The notes under the pieces were generated by a model. That model was given only the letters and a program-made list of their open reading frames with translations, searched no databases and was not told the origin of the DNA. From DATCHW01 sp036508135 (GTDB lineage Bacteria; Bacteroidota; Ignavibacteria; Tepidaquicellales; Tepidaquicellaceae), in assembly GCA_036508135.1 (NCBI GenBank), contig DATCHW010000057.1, positions 1 through 62,442 on the forward strand: a DNA stretch of 62,442 nucleotides, in the 5' to 3' direction. The translations under genes were made by a program, and so were the position numbers. The number at the start of each line of letters is the position of its first letter. Within the stretch, counting starts at the first letter, position 1. Below, in pieces: positions 25,976 to 33,944 of the stretch.

Positions 25976-26739
25976 GTTCCGATAACAGCAAGATTCTTAT
26001 GGAAAAAAAGGGGTTAACCGCTACAGTTACGTTGAACAGACCCGAAAAAAGAAACTCCCTTGACGAACAAATGATAATAGACCTGAGAACCGCAATTGAT
26101 GAACTTTCGGAAGATAAAGAAACCAAGTCAATCGTAATTACGGGTGCCGGCGGGAATTTCTGCTCGGGGCTGTATCTCGAATACCTTAACCGGATTTCCA
26201 ATTACGATATACTGCAGAACAAGGAAGACTCTCTTAAATTCAAAGAACTGCTGTGCTCGATATATAACTGCAAGAAGCCGACAATTGCAAAAGTGCACGG
26301 GTATGCTCTTGCAGGGGGCTGCGGAATTGCGACCGCGTGTGATATAATAATTGCTTCAGACCAGTCCCAGTTCGGATATACGGAAGTGAAGATAGGGTTT
26401 ATTCCCGCTATAGTAATGGTTTTTCTTTTGAAACGTGTATCCGAGACCTATGCGAAAGACCTGCTTCTCACGTCAAGATTTGCTTCGGGCGATGAAGCGT
26501 TACGCATGGGGCTTATCAATTATTTAGTGAAAGAAAAAGATCTTGAATCATCGGCAATGAAACTTTGCGAAGAGCTGAACACCCTGCCTTTAAGTTCCGT
26601 TACACTTACAAAAGAAATGTTCAAGAATGTTGCATCTATGAGCTTTGAGTCGGCACTGGAATATGCGGTAGGAATGAATGCAATCACCAGAATGACGCCC
26701 GAATGCAAAAAAGGTATTTTTAATTTTTTAAATAAGTGA
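25972..26739 (+). CDS. Enoyl-CoA hydratase/isomerase family protein
   Basis: 255-residue crotonase-fold protein. The oxyanion-hole segments are GAGGNFCSGLYLEYL and HGYALAGGCGIATACD. A glutamate in YTEVKIGF matches the first catalytic position of hydratases, whereas the second position reads as alanine or isoleucine (FIPAIV). The exact reaction (hydration, isomerisation or other) therefore cannot be fixed. It probably acts on an acyl-CoA in fatty acid or amino acid breakdown. It overlaps the ABC ATPase gene by 4 bp and is the fourth gene of the mtaB run. Confidence 0.85.
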   Translation: MSSDNSKILMEKKGLTATVTLNRPEKRNSLDEQMIIDLRTAIDELSEDKETKSIVITGAGGNFCSGLYLEYLNRISNYDILQNKEDSLKFKELLCSIYNCKKPTIAKVHGYALAGGCGIATACDIIIASDQSQFGYTEVKIGFIPAIVMVFLLKRVSETYAKDLLLTSRFASGDEALRMGLINYLVKEKDLESSAMKLCEELNTLPLSSVTLTKEMFKNVASMSFESALEYAVGMNAITRMTPECKKGIFNFLNK

Positions 26740-26754
26740 AAATAGCGGTATTGA

Positions 26755-27051
26755 TTGAAACTGTTGACGGAAAAATATTTTAAAGAATATAAAGAGAAAA
26801 ATAAAAATAATATTTTTAAGTTCTTTGAGAAGGCAGATTTAAAAGGAAACGGCAGGATAGCAAGATTACTGGAAAAATGGTTTCTTTCAATGTTCATCGG
26901 TGAAAAAGCCTGGATTATAAAGTCCGAAAAATATTACAAAGAAAACCGTAGTTATTATTATAAGCATATTAATCTTGGAGTTAACTATTATGAGGTTAGT
27001 ATGGAAAAATGCATTCCTTTTTTGGGAATGCTTGCAAAAGCAGCGGTGTGA
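26755..27051 (+). CDS. Hypothetical 98-residue basic protein
   Basis: Not recognised. The frame starts at TTG 26755, 15 nt after the enoyl-CoA hydratase stop, with no ATG option at the N terminus. It is rich in Lys, Tyr and Phe and has a mildly hydrophobic C terminus (FLGMLAKAAV). No domain is evident. It may be a genuine last gene of the mtaB run or a decayed fragment. It ends just before a palindromic family D repeat. Confidence 0.5.
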   Translation: MKLLTEKYFKEYKEKNKNNIFKFFEKADLKGNGRIARLLEKWFLSMFIGEKAWIIKSEKYYKENRSYYYKHINLGVNYYEVSMEKCIPFLGMLAKAAV

Positions 27052-27062
27052 GAATAAGAAAA

Positions 27063-27165
27063 TTACCCCGTCGTTTACGACGGGGATAACAAAAACGTTC
27101 TGTATTAGGGCTTTAGCCCAAATTATTTTATAGATGTTTTGTTTTTTCACACAGTCGCTAAAGTA
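27063..27165. repeat. Family D palindromic repeat
   Basis: Perfect hairpin CCCCGTCGT-TT-ACGACGGGG (27066-27085), then a GGGCTTTAGCCC hairpin (about 27109-27120) and a tail ending TTTTTTCACACAG. A copy conserved across ~100 bp lies at 49935-50032, and diverged copies occur at 39255-39310 (reversed) and 39425-39485. Confidence 0.8.
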
Positions 27166-27220
27166 GTGACATTATAAAAATTAAATTTTAAAGTTATTAA
27201 TTATAAAATAAATATATTTT

Positions 27221-28285
27221 ATGGCAGACCCTAAGAAATATTCAGAATTACAGTATCTCGACAGAAACGAATCGCAATACGGACCCTCACCGAAATGTTA
27301 TGATTTTTTAAAAACCGTAACAATAGACGAACTTGCAAATTACTCTCGTGATTTTGAAAAAGGCATTAAATCAAGATTGTCAAAGAAAATCGCCGATGAT
27401 TTTGATATTCCGGAAAGACAGGTGATTCTTTCATACGGAAGCGAAGATTTGTTGAAACAAATTATTCATTACTACCTGGACAGAAAAGAAAAAATATTGA
27501 TTCCAAAAGAAGCATGGTGGTATTACAAAAAGGTAGCATACGAAGTAGGTGGTTTTAATGTTGAGTATCCGATGTACATTGACCAGAAAAACGGTCTGCA
27601 TTCTTTCTATTATGATGTTGATAAAATGATAAAGGTTTACGAAATGGAAAAACCAAGGATCGTACTGATTGCTTCGCCCAATAATCCGACAGGAAACAGG
27701 ATACCGACGGAAGATCTCCATAGATTCCTTGATGCCTGCAGGGGAGCACTTGTGATGATTGACGAGGCATACTGGGGTTTCGGCTCTACCGAGAACGAAT
27801 ACGTAAAACCTTTTATCGATGAATTCCCAAATCTTGTTATTACAAGGACATTTTCAAAATATTTTGCTCTCGCCGGATGCCGTATCGGCTATGCGTTTGC
27901 GGGAAAGAATCTTGAAGAACTTATAAACTTTTCCGTAAGATATCTCGGATATAATAAAGTTTCTGAAAGACTCGCAGAGATAGCGATGGATGATACGGAA
28001 TATTACGAAAGAGTTACAAAACTTATGCAGGAGGATAAAGAGTACTTCTACAAGGAGTTCGGCAAACTCGATGGATTCAGACCATATAAATCCTATGCAA
28101 ATTTTATGCTTGTGGATATGCCGAAAGATATCAGAAAAGACCTGAAAAAATTCTTAAAAGATAGAAATCTTTTGATTAAATTCCTTGACGAGGAAGCATT
28201 CAGAACCGAAACGAGAATCACACTCGGCACAAGGGAACAGAATTATTATCTGATGGAATCTATAAAAGAATTCTTCGGGAAATAG
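27221..28285 (+). CDS. HisC-like PLP aminotransferase (fold type I)
   Basis: 354-residue class I/II aminotransferase resembling histidinol-phosphate aminotransferase. The N-terminal LDRNESQYGPSP matches the HisC substrate-binding LxxNE motif. ASPNNPTG contributes the PLP-binding Asn, DEAYWGFG the Asp/Tyr pair, and TRTFSKYFALAGCRIGYAF the Schiff-base Lys. There is no his operon around it, so it could instead serve aromatic amino acid or another phosphorylated substrate. The gene is monocistronic with a strong terminator 20 bp downstream. Confidence 0.82.
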   Translation: MADPKKYSELQYLDRNESQYGPSPKCYDFLKTVTIDELANYSRDFEKGIKSRLSKKIADDFDIPERQVILSYGSEDLLKQIIHYYLDRKEKILIPKEAWWYYKKVAYEVGGFNVEYPMYIDQKNGLHSFYYDVDKMIKVYEMEKPRIVLIASPNNPTGNRIPTEDLHRFLDACRGALVMIDEAYWGFGSTENEYVKPFIDEFPNLVITRTFSKYFALAGCRIGYAFAGKNLEELINFSVRYLGYNKVSERLAEIAMDDTEYYERVTKLMQEDKEYFYKEFGKLDGFRPYKSYANFMLVDMPKDIRKDLKKFLKDRNLLIKFLDEEAFRTETRITLGTREQNYYLMESIKEFFGK

Positions 28286-28305
28286 AAAAGAAATTTTAAG
28301 TATTT

Positions 28306-28338
28306 AAAAACGCCGTATCTCCAGATGCGGCGTTTTTT
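28306..28338 (+). terminator. Rho-independent terminator after the aminotransferase gene
   Basis: AAAACGCCG-TATCTCCAGATG-CGGCGTTTTTT: the stem ACGCCG(T)ATCT/AGAT(G)CGGCGT is followed by a six-T run. It lies 20 bp downstream of the stop at 28285. Confidence 0.9.
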
Positions 28339-28375
28339 AACGCGATGCACATCAACCCAACACACAAAATAACTC

Positions 28376-28422
28376 TTGATTTTCTCCAGTAAGTATGATA
28401 TATTTGTACTAACAGGAGAAAA
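28376..28422 (+). promoter_or_regulatory. Promoter-operator of the abiE operon
   Basis: TTG (28376-28378), 20 nt, then TATATTTG (28399-28406), an exact match to TAnnTTTG. These sit within an inverted repeat: TTTTCTCCAGTAAGTA (28380-28395) and TACTAACAGGAGAAAA (28407-28422), 14 of 16 positions paired, 11-nt spacer. The right arm contains the GGAG ribosome site and ends at the base before the ATG. AbiEi antitoxins are known to bind inverted repeats in their own promoters, so this is a strong operator candidate. Confidence 0.7.
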
Positions 28423-29040
28423 ATGGCAGATATTAATATAAAATATCCTAATTATCGCACAATACTGGACACCGTTAAGGATTATTTATCGCCAAAGGCG
28501 AAAATTACTCAATTAATTAAGAACGGGAAATTGTCAAGAATCAAAAGAAACTTGTACATTAATCCTGACGATAATTCCGTTTCATTGAATACACTCGCAA
28601 ATATCATTTATAGTCCTTCTTATATTTCTTTTGAATATGCGTTATCATTATATGGAATGATTCCTGAGCGGGTTGAGATTATTTCATCTGCTGTTTATAA
28701 TAAAAAAAAGAACAAGATTTTTTCCACACCTCTGGGTACATTTGAATACAGATATGTCAATAATAATATTTATCCGTACGGTATAATCAGGGTATCCGAA
28801 AAAGAAAATTCTTATTTAATTGCTTCAAAAGAAAAAGCACTATGTGATACATTATCAAAAATTGCTTCGGTGGAATCAGTAAAGCAAATGTCCTATTTGC
28901 TTTATGATGATTTACGTATCGATAAGGAAAATATTTTAAATTTAAATTATGAAGACATTATTTTCTTTTCCGAAATATATTATCAAAAGAACATAAAACT
29001 TTTAAAGAAATTATTGTATAAGGAGAAAAAAAATGCATAG
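28423..29040 (+). CDS. abiEi: AbiEi-type antitoxin (type IV TA)
   Basis: 205-residue antitoxin and autorepressor of the AbiE system. The N-terminal winged helix includes ITQLIKNGKLSRIKRNLYIN, the typical antitoxin HTH end. YISFEYALSLYGMIPE marks the start of the C-terminal AbiEi_4-like domain, and YLIASKEKALCDTL is the usual conserved block. In characterised systems AbiEi represses its operon and counters AbiEii without direct protein binding. The stop overlaps the abiEii start by 8 bp. A long palindrome covers the promoter. The closely related winged-helix signature also appears at the N terminus of the Fic protein at 13726. Confidence 0.9.
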   Translation: MADINIKYPNYRTILDTVKDYLSPKAKITQLIKNGKLSRIKRNLYINPDDNSVSLNTLANIIYSPSYISFEYALSLYGMIPERVEIISSAVYNKKKNKIFSTPLGTFEYRYVNNNIYPYGIIRVSEKENSYLIASKEKALCDTLSKIASVESVKQMSYLLYDDLRIDKENILNLNYEDIIFFSEIYYQKNIKLLKKLLYKEKKNA

Positions 29041-29905
29041 TGCAATAGAAAGTATGTTTGAAAAATATGGTTGTAAAAATCCTCAGGATTATAAAAACGC
29101 ATTAAAAGAAATCATACAGGAAATCGCATTACTTGGTTTATCTAAATCCGGTTTTTTTGATAAAGCGGCATTTTATGGCGGTTCTGCATTAAGGATATTT
29201 TACAATTTGGACAGGTTCTCTGAAGATATTGACTTTACACTAATGAAACCCGATACCAAGTTTTCGATCACTCCATATTGTACTAAGGTGAAGGAAGAAC
29301 TCAGAGCGTATGGTTTTGAAATGGAAGTAACGGAAAAAGATAAACTCGTAAATACGATGATTGAATCAGCTTTCATCAAAGGCGGGACATTAATTCACCT
29401 TTTAAAAATTACTTCGATAAATCCCCCTGTAACAGGAGTCAATCCGAATGAAATTCTTAAAATAAAATTAGAAGTTGATATTGACCCACCCACAGGAGCA
29501 AAGAGTGAAATTAAATATAACCTCAATCCGATTCCGTATTATACGCGTCTTTACGATCTACCTTCTCTGTTTGCGGGAAAAATTCATTCGATATTATGCC
29601 GTAAATGGAAAATCCGTGTAAAAGGAAGAGATTTATATGATTACGTATGGTTTCTTTCTAAAAACATTGCTGTTAATTTAAACCATATTGATGAAAGGCT
29701 GAAACAATCCGGTCATAAAAATAACGTTGAAACGCTTACTCACAAGGATTTATTAGAGCTGCTTATTGATAAATTCGAAAACATAGATTACAAACAAGCG
29801 ACAGATGACATCAAAAGATTTATTAAAGATTCCCATCAATTAGAATTATGGTCAAAAGAATTTTTTCAATCAATCACAAAAGATAAACTAAAAACAGAGA
29901 TTTAA
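29033..29905 (+). CDS. abiEii: AbiEii/AbiGii-family nucleotidyltransferase toxin
   Basis: 290-residue DNA-polymerase-beta-like nucleotidyltransferase, the toxin of type IV TA and phage abortive-infection AbiE systems. Motif I GGSALR is at residues 49-54 and the metal ligands Asp65 and Asp67 are in SEDIDFTL. KIKLEVDIDPP carries a further conserved acidic position, and the CRKWKIRVKGRDLYDYVW block is diagnostic. All expected catalytic residues are present and the frame is intact, unlike the two RNase toxins in this window. It is translated with abiEi (8-bp overlap). Confidence 0.92.
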   Translation: MHSAIESMFEKYGCKNPQDYKNALKEIIQEIALLGLSKSGFFDKAAFYGGSALRIFYNLDRFSEDIDFTLMKPDTKFSITPYCTKVKEELRAYGFEMEVTEKDKLVNTMIESAFIKGGTLIHLLKITSINPPVTGVNPNEILKIKLEVDIDPPTGAKSEIKYNLNPIPYYTRLYDLPSLFAGKIHSILCRKWKIRVKGRDLYDYVWFLSKNIAVNLNHIDERLKQSGHKNNVETLTHKDLLELLIDKFENIDYKQATDDIKRFIKDSHQLELWSKEFFQSITKDKLKTEI

Positions 29906-29968
29906 GTAAACAGATTTTATTAACAACATCTTTTTTTCGATTCGTTTTTCTGCTTTTAAAACTTTTTG

Positions 29969-30928
29969 CTATACAAGTTTTCCTTTTTGCATCACAGCGA
30001 TATCATCAAAATATACATCGGGATTTTTAATGAGACCATCGAGGTGGCTGCTGACAGTTACATTTCCGCCCATTGAAACATTATTGCCAAATGCTATATG
30101 AATAGTTCCGAATACTTTTTCATCTTCGAGTATTTCACCGCAGAGCTGTGCTTTGTAATTTGTACCGAAGCCGAACTCCGCAACAGCCCTTGCTTCACGC
30201 CCCGCTTTATCGAGCATTGCAGTCAGAAGTCTTGCCTCTTCGCCGCCTGTAATCATTTCCGCATAGCCATTAATTACTTCAATTTTGATAGCTTCTTTCA
30301 CCATCCCTATTCCTGCCATTGAGCCGTCGACTATAACAACTCCGTTACTTTTATCTTCCCACGGAGCAAGATAAACTTCTCCGGAGGGAAGATTTCCGCT
30401 TTCACCTTTGTTTCGCAGAACTCCAGTGCTTTCGAGAATTTTCCTGCCCTTCATCGGCATAGAGATATCTGTGCCGGCTTCGGATGTTACACGGATTACT
30501 GATGTTGCTGATAATTTTCTTGCAATGGTTCGCGTAAGTTCTATTATTTTATCAGCATCTGCATTCAGGCATCTTACCATTGTTTCGATGCTGATCCCGG
30601 GCATAGTGGCAACACGGACTCCGAGAGCAGAAGCTTCGCGTCTTGCATTTGTGTGTGTAAGGGATTTTTCCGTAGGACAGATAACTACATCAACGGATTT
30701 CATAAGGTCGGCTATTTGTTTCGGCGGTTCCTGCCCGTTGATTTCCCGTGATTTCATTTCTATCAGAAAAGATTCTTTGCAAAGTTCTTTTCCCGCTTTG
30801 TGAAGTGCTCCTGCAATTTCTGCTTTCGTTTCGTCAGTAATTATAAGCAGTGTCTCTTCAGATTTTAAGCCCATATAATCTTTAAGCGCCGTAAAAGATG
30901 CTTTTGTTAATCTTTCATTTTGATTCAT
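29969..30928 (-). CDS. COG2309 leucyl-aminopeptidase-like metalloprotein
   Basis: 319-residue protein of the COG2309 group, annotated as aminopeptidase T-like or leucyl aminopeptidase; some relatives (NicX) are mononuclear-iron dioxygenases. Visible conserved segments are SLTHTNARREA, RVATMPGIS, EAGTDISMPMKGR, GNLPSGEVYLAPWED, AEFGFGTN and the metal-binding-like HIAFGNNVSMGGNVTVSSHLD near the C terminus. The family is secure, but peptidase activity cannot be asserted from sequence. It stands alone on the minus strand; the gap to the abiEii gene is 63 bp. Confidence 0.8.
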   Translation of the reverse strand: MNQNERLTKASFTALKDYMGLKSEETLLIITDETKAEIAGALHKAGKELCKESFLIEMKSREINGQEPPKQIADLMKSVDVVICPTEKSLTHTNARREASALGVRVATMPGISIETMVRCLNADADKIIELTRTIARKLSATSVIRVTSEAGTDISMPMKGRKILESTGVLRNKGESGNLPSGEVYLAPWEDKSNGVVIVDGSMAGIGMVKEAIKIEVINGYAEMITGGEEARLLTAMLDKAGREARAVAEFGFGTNYKAQLCGEILEDEKVFGTIHIAFGNNVSMGGNVTVSSHLDGLIKNPDVYFDDIAVMQKGKLV

Positions 30929-31315
30929 AAGTGATGGTTAAGTTAGAAATTCATTATCAATTTCATAAAAAATATCAATTAAGACAAGGTATAACTTGAA
31001 ATGGATTTATGAGCTGTTGGTAACGCTACGCTTAAACACTAACAGCGGCGATAAATCACAACTCCCTCAATCCCACCTCCTCGGAGTTTATCTCATAACT
31101 CAAAATTCTTTGTAACCGCAGGTCTTCAGCCTGCGAAATCAGAAAAAAAACGCAACCTAAAGAGTTGCGACTACTGAAAAAAATAACTTTTGAGACGAAC
31201 TCCTCGGAGGCTTTTCGACCTTTTCTAAGGGGGAATATTATGACAACTTTATATATTCCCCATCAGGAAGATAATCAAATGAATAGTTATTATTTCTAAA
31301 AATCGGTAAATTTTA
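30929..31315. other. Gene-free divergent region with short palindromes
   Basis: This separates the divergent COG2309 and DUF192 genes. It contains CTCCTCGGAG twice (about 31078 and 31200), a GCAGGTCTTCAGCCTGC hairpin near 31119 and a CGCAACctaaagaGTTGCG hairpin near 31151. These look like dispersed junk palindromes. No gene or confident promoter is seen. Confidence 0.55.
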
Positions 31316-31927
31316 ATGTTTAATAAATTTAATAAAACGGTTTTGGCAAAGATTTTAAAAAATAACACCGATAAGAAAAAATCCGGCTACGGTAAATTTA
31401 TATTTCTCGGTGTATTAATCCTAATAGTCGGTTATTTTGCAATTACATATTTTCTTGATGACAGGGGAAAGGGCAAGTTGAATAAAGACGTTAATACTAC
31501 AAATACAACCACACAAAAAACCGAAGTTTCGGAACCTCAGTTCAGGAAACAAGGTGAGTTGAAATTTTTATCTTCGAACGGAAAAAAAGAAATACGAAAA
31601 ATTGATATAGAATTTGCAGATAAAGACAGTGCGAGAATGATGGGACTGATGTACCGCAAGTCAATGGAAGATACAAAGGGAATGCTTTTTATTTTTGAAA
31701 CATCGGAACCGCATGCTTTCTGGATGAAGAATACAATAATGTCCCTTGATATTATTTTCGTTAACGAAAATAAAGAAATTATAAAAATCCACAAAAACAC
31801 AAAGCCATATTCTACGGAATCCCTGCCCTCTGTAAAGCCCTCTATTTATGTTGTTGAAGTCATCGCCGGCTTCTGTGAAAAATACGGGGTTAAAGAGGGG
31901 GATAAAATTGAATTCACAAAGCAGTAA
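31316..31927 (+). CDS. DUF192 domain protein, membrane-anchored
   Basis: 203-residue protein with a transmembrane segment at residues 28-46 (FIFLGVLILIVGYFAITYF), a Thr/Asn-rich linker and a periplasmic DUF192 domain. The domain shows IDIEFADKDSARMMGLMYRKS, then GMLFIFETSEPHAFWMKNTIM and the ending EVIAGFCEKYGVKEGD. Function of the family is unknown; it has a small beta-barrel-like fold and is widespread. The gene overlaps the start of the glucanotransferase gene by 20 bp, which suggests coupled translation but gives no functional hint. Confidence 0.88.
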   Translation: MFNKFNKTVLAKILKNNTDKKKSGYGKFIFLGVLILIVGYFAITYFLDDRGKGKLNKDVNTTNTTTQKTEVSEPQFRKQGELKFLSSNGKKEIRKIDIEFADKDSARMMGLMYRKSMEDTKGMLFIFETSEPHAFWMKNTIMSLDIIFVNENKEIIKIHKNTKPYSTESLPSVKPSIYVVEVIAGFCEKYGVKEGDKIEFTKQ

Positions 31928-33767
31928 TTGCATTCAATTGGATTATAACTTTTTACTTGACACAAAAACATCCGCTCAGTGGCAAAAAACCGGAACAAAA
32001 AAACGTTCAGGTGTAGCCGTTCCGTTATTTTCGATATACTCGGAAAAAAGTACCGGCATAGGTGAATTCCGTGATTTAAAAAAACTGATTGACTGGTGTA
32101 CCGGTACCGGTTTTTCCATAATACAACTTTTGCCCCTTAATGATACGGGATATGACTATGCTCCGTATAATGCCGTCAGTTCGTTTGCTCTCGATCCAAT
32201 GTATCTGACATTAAGCAAACTTAAAAATGTTAACATAAACAAGTACCGGGAGAAAACAGAAAAATTAAAATCTGAATTTCCGGTAACCGCGGAGAGGGTC
32301 AATTACGGTATAAAAGATGCCAAACTGAAACTACTCAAAGAGATATATTTATCTTTACCTCAAAAAAAGAACCGGGATTTTGAAAAATATGTTTTTGAAA
32401 ACAAATACTGGATTAACGATTACGCACTTTATAAGGCAATAAAAGAAATCTCCGGCGGAAAAGAATGGGAAGACTGGAGTGAAGGATTTAAAAATAAAAA
32501 AGATGAGGTATTAAAAGAGTTTAAGAAAAAATATATTGATAAGATAAATTTCTTTTTCTGGGTTCAGTGGCAGGCTTATGAACAGTTCAGGAAAGTTAAA
32601 GATTATGCAAAAAAAAGAAGCATCAAAATAATGGGTGATATACCGTTGCTTGTCAGCAGGGATAGCGCCGAGGTGTGGGCAAATCAGGGTTATTTTAATC
32701 TTGACCTTTCTTCGGGTGCACCGCCGGACTTATATTTTGCCAAAGGGCAAAGGTGGGGAATGCCGCCGTATAATCTTAATGTAATCGGGGAAGATAAATA
32801 TAAATATTTCGGGAAAAGACTTGTCTATGCCGAAAATTTTTATGATATGTTCAGAATAGATCATTTCGTCGGATTGCTGAGAATATGGACTATCAGACTC
32901 GCTGAACCCGAAGAGAATGCCGGCTTGAACGGAAAGTTTGACCCGGAGAATGAACATTTGTGGGAATCAAATGCAAGAAAAATACTTGATGTGCTCGTGA
33001 ACTCTTCTGCTATGCTTCCCTGCGCAGAAGACCTTGGAACAGTTCCCGATGTATCGTACAAAATTCTTCTTGAATATGGAATTCCGGGAATCGACATTCA
33101 GAGATGGAAAAAGCACTGGGGCGGGGATTATGAATTTATCAAACCGGAAGACTTCAGGGCAAACTCCATATCTTCCGTTTCGACGCATGACTCTTCTTTT
33201 TTTCCCGGGTGGTGGAAATTTGAAGCCGGAAGTATCGACGAAATGCTTTTCCTGAGACTATGCGAAAATCTGAATATCCCGGAAGAGAATTATAAATCTC
33301 TTTTCGTGGAAAATAAAAATAACCACGGAAGGTTGATATGGAAAGATGATGTGCGAAGTGTGGAATATTTACTTAATACGCTCGGGAGAAGTTGGGATGA
33401 AATATTTGAAATAGTTAACCTGTATCTGGAAAGTTCCGGAGAGAAAAATAAATATCTGAAATATCTTTACGGAGAGAATCCGGATACCGGCGAAATCAAT
33501 TCCGCTTTAATCCGAAAAAATCTTGAAAAGATAAATGAAACAAAATCGATATTTTCAATTCAGCAAATTTTCGAATTCCTGTATCTTGATGAAAATTATT
33601 TAGAAAAAAACGCAGAATGGAATTACCGTATCAATACTCCGGGACTAATAAGCGAATCAAACTGGTCGTTAAAAATGCCTTTTTCTCTTGAAGATTTGAA
33701 AAGTTCAGAAATTAACACAACAATAAAAGAAATAAATAAAAAAACCGTACGATATTACTCTTCCTGA
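31908..33767 (+). CDS. malQ: 4-alpha-glucanotransferase (GH77, amylomaltase)
   Basis: Disproportionating enzyme that transfers alpha-1,4-glucan segments, used in maltodextrin or glycogen metabolism in the cytoplasm. The TTG at 31908 is chosen as start because it follows AGAGGGGG closely. An upstream in-frame ATG at 31848 would lie deep inside the DUF192 gene. From this start the protein is 619 residues. Family landmarks: YDYAPYNAVSSFALDP, GDIPLLVSRDSAEVWANQ and YFAKGQRWGMPPYN. The catalytic residues are Asp318 (FRIDHFVG), Glu374 (AEDLGTVP) and Asp428 (STHDS). No other glycogen genes are nearby. Confidence 0.93.
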   Translation: MNSQSSNCIQLDYNFLLDTKTSAQWQKTGTKKRSGVAVPLFSIYSEKSTGIGEFRDLKKLIDWCTGTGFSIIQLLPLNDTGYDYAPYNAVSSFALDPMYLTLSKLKNVNINKYREKTEKLKSEFPVTAERVNYGIKDAKLKLLKEIYLSLPQKKNRDFEKYVFENKYWINDYALYKAIKEISGGKEWEDWSEGFKNKKDEVLKEFKKKYIDKINFFFWVQWQAYEQFRKVKDYAKKRSIKIMGDIPLLVSRDSAEVWANQGYFNLDLSSGAPPDLYFAKGQRWGMPPYNLNVIGEDKYKYFGKRLVYAENFYDMFRIDHFVGLLRIWTIRLAEPEENAGLNGKFDPENEHLWESNARKILDVLVNSSAMLPCAEDLGTVPDVSYKILLEYGIPGIDIQRWKKHWGGDYEFIKPEDFRANSISSVSTHDSSFFPGWWKFEAGSIDEMLFLRLCENLNIPEENYKSLFVENKNNHGRLIWKDDVRSVEYLLNTLGRSWDEIFEIVNLYLESSGEKNKYLKYLYGENPDTGEINSALIRKNLEKINETKSIFSIQQIFEFLYLDENYLEKNAEWNYRINTPGLISESNWSLKMPFSLEDLKSSEINTTIKEINKKTVRYYSS

Positions 33768-33891
33768 ATTTTTTGATTCTATATTCTGACATCTTTTTTT
33801 AAAAAAATAAATATTTTTTTTGTTTCCGAAAATATTGTTGATTCGTTCTCGTTTAAGATTTCAATTCTGTAATCACCGTTTATTGATAATA

Positions 33892-33924
33892 AAAAAAGCC
33901 GGAGGTAAAACCCCCGGCTTTTAA
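33892..33924. terminator. Bidirectional hairpin terminator
   Basis: AAAAGCCGGaGGtaaaaCCcCCGGCTTTT has an A-run before and a T-run after the stem, so it can end transcripts from both malQ (plus strand) and the LamG T9SS gene (minus strand, stop at 33945). The two genes converge here. Confidence 0.85.
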
Positions 33925-33944
33925 AATTAAGTTATAACGAATTT

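Noticed and set aside
31848..31907. Upstream ATG start for malQ
   Set aside because: It would lie deep within the DUF192 gene without a ribosome site; TTG 31908 follows AGAGGGGG and is nearer the expected N terminus.
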